Both the position numbers and the translations under genes were made by a program. This document shows, piece by piece, positions 1 through 5,522 of a DNA stretch of 5,795 nucleotides. Within the stretch, counting starts at the first letter, position 1. Every line of letters begins with the position of its first letter. Origin of the DNA: CAZYWA01 sp964650975 [NCBI: uncultured bacterium] (GTDB taxonomy: Bacteria; JADJOY01); the NCBI GenBank assembly GCA_964650975.1, contig CAZYWA010000510.1:1-5795 (forward strand). The letters are read 5' to 3'. The notes beneath the pieces were generated by a model. That model made no database searches. It was not told the DNA's origin and saw nothing but the letters and a program-made list of their open reading frames with translations.

Positions 1-438
1 CGCGCCCGCGTCGTGACGTGGAACGGCCGTTGCCCGATCCTTTCGCAGCTTCAGACACCGCAGGTCGCAGCGTTGCGCGCCGCGATCCCCGGCGTGCGCG
101 TGTGGGCGCAGCACGATCTGGCGCCCGCCGTGGTCGCGGCGGCCGACGCGGCGGGATCGCTCGACGACGTCGAGGCGTGGCTGGCGACCGAGCCGGCCGG
201 AGGCACGCTGGCCGTCGCGAGCGAGATCCACGCCGTCGAGCGGCTCGCGGCGCGCCATCCCGACCGCCGGGTGGTGCCGCTCGCGGTCGCGTTCTGCGCC
301 TCGATGTACGAGCTGAGTGTCGCGGGTCTTCTGCACACGCTCGACCGCCTCGCGACCGCCGCCGAGGTGGAGATCGATGCGCGGCTCGAGAATCCCGCGC
401 GCGCCGCCCTCGAACGCATGTTGCACGCGGCGCCCTGA
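1..438 (+). CDS. nadA: Quinolinate synthase (NadA) family protein, 3' part only, divergent active site
   Basis: The reading frame is open from base 1, so the gene starts outside the window; about 145 C-terminal residues are visible. NadA is the cytosolic 4Fe-4S enzyme that condenses iminoaspartate with dihydroxyacetone phosphate to quinolinate in de novo NAD synthesis. The fragment aligns without gaps, from memory, to typical NadA C-termini: a TWNGRC block matching W-x-G-x-C (second cluster cysteine), a P-x-VV-xxAD-xx-GS block, an SEIHAVERLA block where GTE-x-x-x-x-RL is usual, and AFCASMYELS, matching the CPNM block with the third cluster cysteine, then ALERML at the end. Unusually, expected active-site residues differ: the His three after the second Cys is Leu, HPEC reads QHDL, GST reads GSL and GTE reads ASE. 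Family membership is secure; quinolinate synthase activity is doubtful, and this may be a paralogue. The first cluster cysteine lies outside the window. Confidence 0.85.
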   Translation, partial: RARVVTWNGRCPILSQLQTPQVAALRAAIPGVRVWAQHDLAPAVVAAADAAGSLDDVEAWLATEPAGGTLAVASEIHAVERLAARHPDRRVVPLAVAFCASMYELSVAGLLHTLDRLATAAEVEIDARLENPARAALERMLHAAP

Positions 439-439
439 G

Positions 440-476
440 CCGCGAAATCGGCGAAAATCCCCCGAAAAACTCGCGG
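440..476 (+). other. Nested inverted repeat just after the nadA stop codon
   Basis: CCGCGA (440-445) pairs with TCGCGG (471-476), and inside it TCGG (448-451) pairs with CCGA (462-465), giving a two-tiered stem-loop that begins one base after the nadA-family stop. It sits where a terminator would be expected, but the following bases TTGTGGGGG are not a U-tract, so an intrinsic terminator is not demonstrated. Confidence 0.3.
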
Positions 477-505
477 TTGTGGGGGAGGGACCCCGTCGCT
501 ATAAT
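477..505 (+). promoter_or_regulatory. Sigma70-type promoter candidate for the 63-residue protein gene
   Basis: TTGTGG (477-482) and a perfect TATAAT (500-505) are separated by exactly 17 bases. In such a GC-rich stretch, a perfect -10 hexamer at ideal spacing from a TTG-containing -35 is unlikely by chance. Transcription would begin near 512 and leave a leader of about 40 bases before the ATG at 555. It lies downstream of the nadA-family stop, so the small gene can be transcribed independently. Confidence 0.6.
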
Positions 506-524
506 CGGCGCGCTTCGGGCGCCG
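506..524 (+). other. GC-rich hairpin next to the promoter
   Basis: CGGCGC (506-511) and GCGCCG (519-524) form a perfect 6-bp stem around a 7-base loop. The hairpin starts one base after the TATAAT, so it overlaps the likely transcription start. It could be an operator half-site pair or simply a GC-rich chance palindrome. A full 5'-leader hairpin is unlikely, because its left arm may not be transcribed. Confidence 0.35.
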
Positions 525-554
525 GGAAGCCCGATTTTGGGGGCGAGGGTGGGA

Positions 555-746
555 ATGATCCGGAACGTGCGGCCGCGGGCGAACGAAGACCTCGAGAAGA
601 CCGTCGATTTGCTCCAGTACCAGGTGAACCTGCTCGGTCACCTGGTGTGCAAGCTCTCGTCCTACCTGGACGTCGATTTCGACCAGCTGCTCGTCGACGC
701 CGAGCGCGAGATGAGCAAGCCCGACCTCAAGCTGGTCAAGCCCTGA
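555..746 (+). CDS. Unrecognised small helical protein, 63 residues
   Basis: I do not recognise the family. The ATG at 555 is preceded by GAGGG (545-549), five bases upstream, a good Shine-Dalgarno match, and by a consensus-like promoter at 477-505. The frame continues open upstream to base 18, but that part is arginine-rich shadow of the nadA-family frame; the composition changes sharply at the chosen ATG. From residue 11 the protein looks amphipathic-helical with a heptad-like leucine/valine pattern (EDLEKTVDLLQYQVNLLGHL), a single Cys32, then an acidic stretch DVDFDQLLVDAEREM and a lysine-containing tail ending in KLVKP. There is no signal peptide or clear membrane segment, so it is probably a small cytosolic protein that may oligomerise through its helix. 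It lies convergent with the hydrolase gene, whose stop is 23 bases away. Confidence 0.7.
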   Translation: MIRNVRPRANEDLEKTVDLLQYQVNLLGHLVCKLSSYLDVDFDQLLVDAEREMSKPDLKLVKP

Positions 747-765
747 CGCCCGCGCTTCGGACGTG

Positions 766-781
766 CCGGTCAGTCGACCGG
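766..781. terminator. Hairpin at the convergent gene junction
   Basis: CCGGTC (766-771) and GACCGG (776-781) form a perfect 6-bp stem with a 4-base loop AGTC. It overlaps the stop codon of the hydrolase gene (770-772, minus strand) and lies 20 bases after the stop of the 63-residue gene. Its position fits a shared end for the two converging transcripts, but neither strand has a U-tract after it, so factor-independent termination is uncertain. Confidence 0.35.
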
Positions 782-1714
782 AGCGGTCAGCATGTATTTC
801 CAGACCGTCGGGTTGATCGGGAGACCGGACGACACGACCGATCCGTGAAAGCGGCCGCTGGGCACGTCGGCGTTCGTGTAGAGGACGTGCGCGTGGCTCT
901 GCGTGAGGTCGGCATGGTCGACGTCGGCGACACCGAGGGCGGGTAGGCCGATCCGGTCGAGGATCTGCCGTTGCTGCTCGTGGGTGCAGCCGTTCTCGTC
1001 GTCGCGGACGTGGTTGTAGGCGTAGAACCGAGTGAGCGGCGTCCGGGTGCTTCCGTCGAGACCCTTTGCGGGAGCCTGGAAATGGAAGCTGTAGTCCTTG
1101 GGCGAGCCGAACATCACCACCCGCGCGAGCTCGTGGTTCTTGCCTAGCATGTAAGCGTGGCCGCCGCCCTGCGAGTGGCCCGCGACCGCGATCCGCGGCC
1201 ACTTCACCGCTTGCTCGGGAGTGAGAAAGTCACCCCAGCCTCGCCCCGGCTGCGTGACATCGAGGCGGACGAGCAGCTTCTCGAGCCGGTTCTCGATCGA
1301 ATCGGGCGGCTCGACGGTCCGGTGCGGACCGATTGGTCCTCCGGTGAGGATGGCGGTCCGGAATTTGGTGTACGCGTCGGGATCGGTGCTGCGCGCGCAA
1401 TGCACCTGCGCCGCGATGTTGTCGGGGTACATGAGCGCCACGACGTGGTAGCCGACCTCGGCCGCCGTGCTCGCGAATCGCTGAAACTGGCCCTTTTCCG
1501 GCTTGCCGCCGGTTCCGGGAAGAAACACCAGCAGCTGTCCGCGCTGGTGGCCGTCGGGAAGCCACGCGAGGTGAGGCTCGTCGAACTCGCGGATCCTCGG
1601 ATCGGTTTCGCTGGGAAGCACTCGGACCGGTTCGGCGGCACGAGCCGTGCCCACGGCGGGCTGCATCACCAGCATCACCTGCATCACCAGCATCGCCAGC
1701 GCGAATCTCTGCAT
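770..1714 (-). CDS. Secreted alpha/beta hydrolase with GHSQGG nucleophile elbow
   Basis: This 314-residue protein starts at ATG 1714, preceded by AGGGGG four bases upstream; earlier in-frame codons belong to the overlapping upstream gene. Residues 1-27 form a signal peptide with a methionine-rich core (AMLVMQ twice) and a TARA-A cleavage site, so the enzyme should be periplasmic or exported. The mature part has an alpha/beta-hydrolase pattern: strand LLVFLPGTGG (61-70), probably carrying the oxyanion-hole region, then VVALMYP (91-97), then IAVAGHSQGGGHA (175-187) with nucleophile Ser181. His290 in RFHGSVV is the best catalytic-His candidate, and an Asp near 238-239 or 264-266 may be the acid; these two are inferred. 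It resembles the poorly characterised BPSS1187-type hydrolases, which is a recollection rather than a search. The substrate is unknown; ester or peptide-like bonds are possible. It is co-directional with, and 20 bp downstream of, the propeller lipoprotein gene, so the two are probably co-transcribed. Confidence 0.88.
   Translation of the reverse strand: MQRFALAMLVMQVMLVMQPAVGTARAAEPVRVLPSETDPRIREFDEPHLAWLPDGHQRGQLLVFLPGTGGKPEKGQFQRFASTAAEVGYHVVALMYPDNIAAQVHCARSTDPDAYTKFRTAILTGGPIGPHRTVEPPDSIENRLEKLLVRLDVTQPGRGWGDFLTPEQAVKWPRIAVAGHSQGGGHAYMLGKNHELARVVMFGSPKDYSFHFQAPAKGLDGSTRTPLTRFYAYNHVRDDENGCTHEQQRQILDRIGLPALGVADVDHADLTQSHAHVLYTNADVPSGRFHGSVVSSGLPINPTVWKYMLTAPVD
1661..1696 (-). repeat. 18-bp tandem duplication inside the hydrolase signal peptide
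   Basis: Two adjacent 18-base units, 1661-1678 and 1679-1696, differ at a single base (A1677 versus G1695). Because 18 is a multiple of three, the repeat encodes two copies of a six-residue block, AMLVMQ and VMLVMQ, at residues 7-18. This is the hydrophobic core of the signal peptide, so copy-number change would alter its length without shifting the frame. Confidence 0.85.
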
Positions 1715-1734
1715 GTGCCCCCTGGTGGCGACGC

Positions 1735-3804
1735 TCAACGAGCGACCACGACTTCTTCGCCGGTCGCCGGATCGATCGCCATCAGGGCATCGAGGTCGGC
1801 CGTCCAGCCGAAGAGTAGACCCGAGTCTCGCGAGCGTCCGAGACTGAAGAGGTCGAGCACGTTTCCGGGAAGCAGGCGCGCCACGCCGGTCGTGAGGTCC
1901 GCGGTGACGAGCCGAGTGCCGTTGGTCCACCACGCCGTGTCGCCCGCCTGGTCGACGGTGAGCCACGACGCTTGAACGAGCGTGCCGCTGGCCGGATCCT
2001 CGGGCAGCGCCGCCAGCGAAGCCCGATCTCCGCTCGTGACGTCGATCGTCACCAGGCCACCCTCGCGGTTCCCGGCGATCAGCCGGTGATGCGCGTCGTC
2101 CAGGACCAGCGACGGCTGGTACGCCAATGGCGGACCCGATCCGTGGCTGGCATCGGAGACGACCGAGCGGTCGCCGGTGTCGAGGTCGATCGCCAGCACC
2201 GCCGACGGGGCCGCCGACTGGTACATCGAGTCCACCTCGTAGAGCCGGTGGTCTCCGTCGAAGACCAGCGCCGTCGGCTGGTGTATGGCCGGCCCGCTGC
2301 CGCGTGCGTCACCAGAGACCAAGGTGCGCGCGCCGCTGAGGCGATCGATCTCGAGCACCGGCGCCGTCGTCATCGGCGTGCAACAAGGCCCGACGGAGAC
2401 CGTCCACAGCCGGTCGCCGTCGGCGGCCATGGCCTCCGTATCGGTGACCGGCGGGAGGGCGCCGGTCGCGTCGTCCGCCACCACGCGCCGTTGGCCCGTG
2501 GCTGCGTCCACCTCGAGGATCCGGGACCACTGGGCCACGAACGAGCGGTTCGGCGCCGCGTCGACGGTGACCGCGGTCATCGGCTCGAAGAGCGACGGTC
2601 CGTCGCCGACTTCATCGGAGATGACCGTCGAGCGGTCGCCGGTGACGAGGTCGATGGCCACTAGGGCGTAGGTGCCGGGTACCAAGCGCAGCAGCCGGTT
2701 GCGCTTGGCGTCGAGCGCGAGCCCGAGCGCGCCCTCGAGCGCCGGCCCGCTTCCGCGGTGGGGTCCGCTGAGCTCGCTGCGATCACCGGTGGCGAAGTCC
2801 ACGTCCAGCACCGAGTCGAGCGCCGGATCCGAGGCGCCGAAACCCACGTACGCGCGGGCCGCCGCGGCGTCGACGACCGGACGGGAGCCGGTGTCGAGGG
2901 GTGGCCCGGTCCCGCGAGACGGACCGGACAGGACCTCGTCGGTGGCGGTCTCGAGATCGAGCGCCTCGATCTGGCCCGTGCCGTCGGGCTGTGTCACGAC
3001 GATCGCCCGGTCTCGGGGCGGATCGAACGCGAGCGTGGGCGGGAAGAAGGGCGGCACCTTGGGCCACACCACCGACGACGTGGCGCTCGCCAGGTCGAAT
3101 GCGAGCAGCCGGCCCTCTTCCATGGGGTCGTTGTAGATCAACCGGCCGCGTGGCTCGTCGAACGCCGAGCCGAGCACGCCGAGCGACGTCGAAACGTACC
3201 GCGTGGCCGCTCCGCCGGTGAGCGGCACGACGTCGAGGCTTCGCCGATTGTGACCGTCGGCGGCCGAGTTCACGAACGCCAGATCGTCCGCGCCGTCGAT
3301 GCACTCGAGGTCTCCGCCGATGCTCACCCACTGCCGGGCGCCGGTCGCTGCGTCGCCCAGCACCGCGTAGCCGCGATCTCCGACGATCCAGCGGTCGTTC
3401 ACCGAGTCCATCTCGATCGTCGTCGGCGTGACGAGGAGGTGCTGCATCGTGACGGCGAGATCGACTCGCTCTTCGCGTGGCTCGCCGCCGATCGTGCCGG
3501 TGGCTTCGACGGCGATCGGGTTCAGGCCCGGCTCGAGTGGAACCGCCGCTTGCCAGCTGGCGAAGCCGTCGGAGGAGGTCGCGGCCGAGCCATTCACCGT
3601 GACCGCGGTCACCACGCGCGGCCCGCTGGTGGTGCCGCGCACGGTGACGGTACTCGCCTGCGAGAGTGAGCCCGGCGGTGGGAACGACGCCTCGAGCGCC
3701 AGCGACGCCGGCTCGGGCGCGGGGTGCGCCGGCGAGCCGCAGCCGGTGCTAGTCGCGAGGGTGACCGCGCAGACGAACGTGAGAGCGAGGGATCGAGAGC
3801 TCAA
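1735..3804 (-). CDS. Lipoprotein with Ig-like domain and about twelve beta-propeller-type repeats
   Basis: I chose the TTG at 3804 (689 residues) because it places a short, typical lipoprotein signal at the N-terminus: SSRS, a hydrophobic run LALTFVCAVTLA, then STGC with Cys22 as the lipidated residue. A GTG at 3933 would add 43 residues without signal character and lies upstream of the likely promoter; no strong ribosome site is seen for either start. Residues 35-118 look like a bacterial Ig-like domain (FPPPGSLS, VTVNGSAA, W84, PLEPGLNPIAVEA). From about 120 to the end, degenerate repeats recur every 42-54 residues, with a D-x-x-TG-x-R-x-x-VS core often followed by GSGP; the cores fall near 154, 197, 240, 286, 339, 388, 436, 490, 543, 591, 639 and 681. 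About 12 blades suggest two propellers in tandem. Neighbouring cysteines 474-475 could form a disulfide. It is probably a membrane-anchored surface or periplasmic binding or scaffold protein; the ligand is unknown. It leads an operon with the secreted hydrolase. Confidence 0.85.
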   Translation of the reverse strand: MSSRSLALTFVCAVTLATSTGCGSPAHPAPEPASLALEASFPPPGSLSQASTVTVRGTTSGPRVVTAVTVNGSAATSSDGFASWQAAVPLEPGLNPIAVEATGTIGGEPREERVDLAVTMQHLLVTPTTIEMDSVNDRWIVGDRGYAVLGDAATGARQWVSIGGDLECIDGADDLAFVNSAADGHNRRSLDVVPLTGGAATRYVSTSLGVLGSAFDEPRGRLIYNDPMEEGRLLAFDLASATSSVVWPKVPPFFPPTLAFDPPRDRAIVVTQPDGTGQIEALDLETATDEVLSGPSRGTGPPLDTGSRPVVDAAAARAYVGFGASDPALDSVLDVDFATGDRSELSGPHRGSGPALEGALGLALDAKRNRLLRLVPGTYALVAIDLVTGDRSTVISDEVGDGPSLFEPMTAVTVDAAPNRSFVAQWSRILEVDAATGQRRVVADDATGALPPVTDTEAMAADGDRLWTVSVGPCCTPMTTAPVLEIDRLSGARTLVSGDARGSGPAIHQPTALVFDGDHRLYEVDSMYQSAAPSAVLAIDLDTGDRSVVSDASHGSGPPLAYQPSLVLDDAHHRLIAGNREGGLVTIDVTSGDRASLAALPEDPASGTLVQASWLTVDQAGDTAWWTNGTRLVTADLTTGVARLLPGNVLDLFSLGRSRDSGLLFGWTADLDALMAIDPATGEEVVVAR

Positions 3805-3832
3805 GTCGTGTTGGCGGATGCCCGGAGCCGGG

Positions 3833-3860
3833 ATCCTACACCCGGCGGCACCGGCGGCAA
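3833..3860 (-). promoter_or_regulatory. Promoter candidate for the lipoprotein-hydrolase operon
   Basis: Read on the minus strand, TTGCCG (3860-3855) and TAGGAT (3838-3833) are separated by 16 bases and match 4 of 6 consensus positions each. The predicted start near 3826 lies about 22 bases before the TTG start codon at 3804. If used, it rules out the longer GTG-3933 reading of the lipoprotein. Confidence 0.4.
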
Positions 3861-3906
3861 ATCGACCCGGCTCGGCGGCGGTGTCTCGGTTCGCTCGGGG
3901 CAGGCG

Positions 3907-3924
3907 GCCGCGCAAAAGCGCGGC
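3907..3924. repeat. Perfect 7-bp hairpin with AAAA loop, divergent intergenic region
   Basis: GCCGCGC (3907-3913) pairs perfectly with GCGCGGC (3918-3924) around the loop AAAA. It lies between the divergently oriented lipoprotein and lptG genes, upstream of both, so it is not at a gene end. No U-tract follows on either strand. It may be a regulator site, a structured leader or a remnant of an extragenic palindromic repeat. Confidence 0.5.
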
Positions 3925-3955
3925 GCTCCACACGACGATCGAATGCGCCGTGGAG

Positions 3956-3975
3956 GGCGCCGCTTCCGCGGCGCC
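3956..3975. repeat. Perfect 8-bp hairpin with TTCC loop, divergent intergenic region
   Basis: GGCGCCGC (3956-3963) pairs perfectly with GCGGCGCC (3968-3975) around a 4-base loop. It is the stronger of two hairpins in the 221-base gap and ends 50 bases before the lptG start. It could form in an lptG leader if transcription begins upstream of it. Confidence 0.5.
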
Positions 3976-4025
3976 GGCTGTTTGGTCCTCGCGTGCGGTC
4001 TTCCTGCTCGCTATCCTCTGAGCCC

Positions 4026-5117
4026 ATGCGCGTTCTCACCCGTTACGTCTCCGGGCAAGTGCTGCGGGTGCTGGCGCTGTGCTTCTTCGGATTCCTCATC
4101 CTGTTCGTGATGGTGGATTTCCAGGAGCGGGTGTCGACCTTCACCACCCGCGACGTACCGCTCGGCGTGACGCTGCTCTTCTTCCTGTACCGGATCCCCG
4201 AGCTGGTGTTCGAGCTGATCCCGGTGGCAATGCTGGTGGCGACCTCGATCTCGGTGGGCCGCTTCTCGCAGCTCTCCGAGATCACCGCGATGAAGGCCGG
4301 CGGTGTCAGCCTCTACCGCGCGATCGTGCTGCCCATCGCGGTGATCGGCTTCGGCGTCAGCCTGCTCTGCCTGGGCGTCAACGAGCTCTTGGTGCCGTGG
4401 ACCAAGGCGGCGTCGCGGGAGATCCTGATCGACGTCAAGGGAGTCGACGCGCTGCGTCCGGCGGGCGATCCCAACGTGTGGTTCCAGGGCACCAGCGACA
4501 AGCACGAGATGATCCACATCGCGAAGTTCTTCCGCGACATCGGCGTGCTCCAGAGCGTCACGGTGTTCAAGCTCGACGAATCGTTCAAGCCGATCTACCG
4601 GCTCGACGCGAGCATGGCGCGATGGATGGAGGCGGCGCAGGAGTGGCGGCTCACCGACGTGATCGAGCGCAATCTGCTCACGGGCGCGCCGCCTCGCGAG
4701 CATCGCACCCTGGACAGGGAGTTCGACTGGAGGCTCGACGACTTCAAGTCGGCCGAGCCGCTCTATCCGGACACGCTCTCGTTCCTGGAGCTCCGGCGCT
4801 ACATCGAGCGGGTGAAGGAGCTGGGTTACGACTCGACCCGCTACCGCGTCGACCTGCACGGCAAGATCGCGTTTCCGTTCGTGTGCTTCCTGGTACCGCT
4901 GGTGGCGATCCCGTTCTCGCTGGTGGGTGGCCGCGGCGCCGGGCTGGTGCGCAGCCTGGCGTTCGCGGTGATCGCGGCGGTGAGCTACTTCCTGCTCTAC
5001 AGCACCGCGGTCGCGGTGGGGCACGCGGGGAGGCTCTCGCCGTTCGTCGCCGCGTGGATCACCAACGTTCTCTTCGGCTTCGTGGGTGCCTACCGGCTGC
5101 TCAGCATTCCGTTGTAG
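4026..5117 (+). CDS. lptG: LptF/LptG-family permease, probably LptG (lipopolysaccharide export)
   Basis: This 363-residue inner-membrane protein has the usual family length and layout. There are three N-terminal membrane segments (about 14-31, 55-77, 99-124), a periplasmic beta-rich domain (about 128-240), and three C-terminal segments (about 280-300, 308-330, 339-358). With its partner and the ATPase LptB it extracts lipopolysaccharide and passes it to the LptC-LptA-LptD bridge. Family hallmarks are the N-terminal LTRYVSGQVLR, ELIPVAMLVATSISVGRFS (63-81) and the SEITAMKAGGVSLYR stretch (84-98) that couples to LptB. These read more like LptG than LptF, but the two are paralogues and the choice is not certain. 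The ATG at 4026 matches the family N-terminus; a GTG at 3993 would add 11 residues. No clear ribosome site precedes either. No lptF is adjacent: the upstream gene is divergent and unrelated, and the downstream gene is convergent. Confidence 0.92.
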   Translation: MRVLTRYVSGQVLRVLALCFFGFLILFVMVDFQERVSTFTTRDVPLGVTLLFFLYRIPELVFELIPVAMLVATSISVGRFSQLSEITAMKAGGVSLYRAIVLPIAVIGFGVSLLCLGVNELLVPWTKAASREILIDVKGVDALRPAGDPNVWFQGTSDKHEMIHIAKFFRDIGVLQSVTVFKLDESFKPIYRLDASMARWMEAAQEWRLTDVIERNLLTGAPPREHRTLDREFDWRLDDFKSAEPLYPDTLSFLELRRYIERVKELGYDSTRYRVDLHGKIAFPFVCFLVPLVAIPFSLVGGRGAGLVRSLAFAVIAAVSYFLLYSTAVAVGHAGRLSPFVAAWITNVLFGFVGAYRLLSIPL

Positions 5118-5118
5118 C

Positions 5119-5180
5119 CGGGAGGGCCCGGCTCCCGCCGGTTCGAGCTCGATCACGATCGATCCCGGCGCGGCGGGAGC
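5119..5180. terminator. Inverted repeats at the lptG end and convergent gene end
   Basis: Right after the lptG stop, CGGGAG (5119-5124) pairs with CTCCCG (5132-5137). Overlapping this, a longer 10-bp arm GCTCCCGCCG (5131-5140) pairs perfectly with CGGCGGGAGC (5171-5180), enclosing a further TCGATC/GATCGA pair (5149-5154 and 5157-5162). The first and second stems share bases and are mutually exclusive. Position between converging genes suggests a bidirectional terminator, but there is no U-tract, and the right arm lies within the coding end of the minus-strand gene. Confidence 0.4.
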
Positions 5181-5491
5181 GCCGGAGGCGCGGGCCCCCT
5201 CCCTCTCGGGTTGGCTTCCGCTGCCTTTCGCCACGTCGCGCGAAAGTCGGGGCCACGGGCGGTGACCCAGCCGTCGATGCGACCCAGGATACGGCCCACG
5301 GCGAGCACGGCTTCCTTCCGCTCCGCCGGATCCCCGGTGGAGCGAAAGCGATCGAGCTCGGTACGGAAGGTCTTGCCGAGCGATGCGAGCTGCCTCAGCT
5401 CCCGCTCGCCGGCGCCGCGCCGTCGCGCCAGCCGGTAGAGCGCGCGAATGCGCAGCAGATCGCCTTCGAGGCGTGCGAGCAGGTCGTCCAT
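5153..5491 (-). CDS. Unrecognised basic helical protein, 112 residues
   Basis: I do not recognise the family. The ATG at 5491 opens a frame with no signal peptide or membrane segment. Residues 1-76 are strongly helical and arginine-rich, with leucines spaced as in coiled coils (MDDLLARLEGDLLRIRALYR, then ELRQLASLGKTFRTELDRF and AVLAVGRILGRIDGW). The tail from about 95 is rich in Pro, Arg and Gly (NPRGRGPAPPALPPRRDRS) and probably disordered. Such composition would suit a small nucleic-acid-binding or protein-binding helical bundle, but that is a guess. It is convergent with lptG, 35 bases from its stop. No good Shine-Dalgarno site precedes the ATG. A perfect palindrome lies 15 bases upstream of the start codon and overlaps the likely promoter, so the gene is probably repressible. 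The frame has codon use like its neighbours, which supports it being real. Confidence 0.6.
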   Translation of the reverse strand: MDDLLARLEGDLLRIRALYRLARRRGAGERELRQLASLGKTFRTELDRFRSTGDPAERKEAVLAVGRILGRIDGWVTARGPDFRATWRKAAEANPRGRGPAPPALPPRRDRS

Positions 5492-5502
5492 CGAGGCGGC
5501 CG

Positions 5503-5522
5503 ATATGTGAACATATGTTCAC
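5503..5522. promoter_or_regulatory. Perfect palindromic operator, GAAC-N4-GTTC type
   Basis: GTGAACATATGTTCAC (5507-5522) is a perfect 16-bp palindrome. Its centre, GAAC-ATAT-GTTC, fits the Bacillus/actinobacterial LexA (Cheo) box core GAAC-RNRY-GTTC. A second palindrome, ATATGT-GA-ACATAT (5503-5516), overlaps it. The stretch is AT-rich inside very GC-rich DNA and sits 15 bases before the start of the 112-residue gene. Binding by LexA is an inference; TetR, MarR or GntR family repressors use similar sites. Confidence 0.65.

Noticed and set aside
51-1202. Long minus-strand open frame of 383 residues overlapping nadA, the small gene and the hydrolase.
   Set aside because: It is arginine- and proline-rich, has no recognisable motif and overlaps three better supported genes; GC-rich DNA leaves such frames open by chance.
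1661-1696. GCATCACCAG repeats considered as a CRISPR or minisatellite.
   Set aside because: There are only two directly adjacent units without spacers, and they encode the signal-peptide core, so a simple in-frame duplication explains them.
1157-2664. Plus-strand open frames opposite the hydrolase and lipoprotein genes, ending in Arg/His-rich runs.
   Set aside because: They mirror the repeats of the minus-strand lipoprotein gene; the apparent repetitiveness is inherited from that gene.
3982-4017. TTGGTC and TATCCT as a promoter for lptG.
   Set aside because: The spacing is 24 bases, too long for a sigma70 promoter, and the -10 would sit nine bases from the start codon.
4011-5522. Minus-strand open frame of 503 residues, rich in Arg, His and Glu, opposite lptG.
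   Set aside because: It is antisense to a gene with clear family identity, and its composition (HRDRGRHQH-type runs) is that of a shadow frame.
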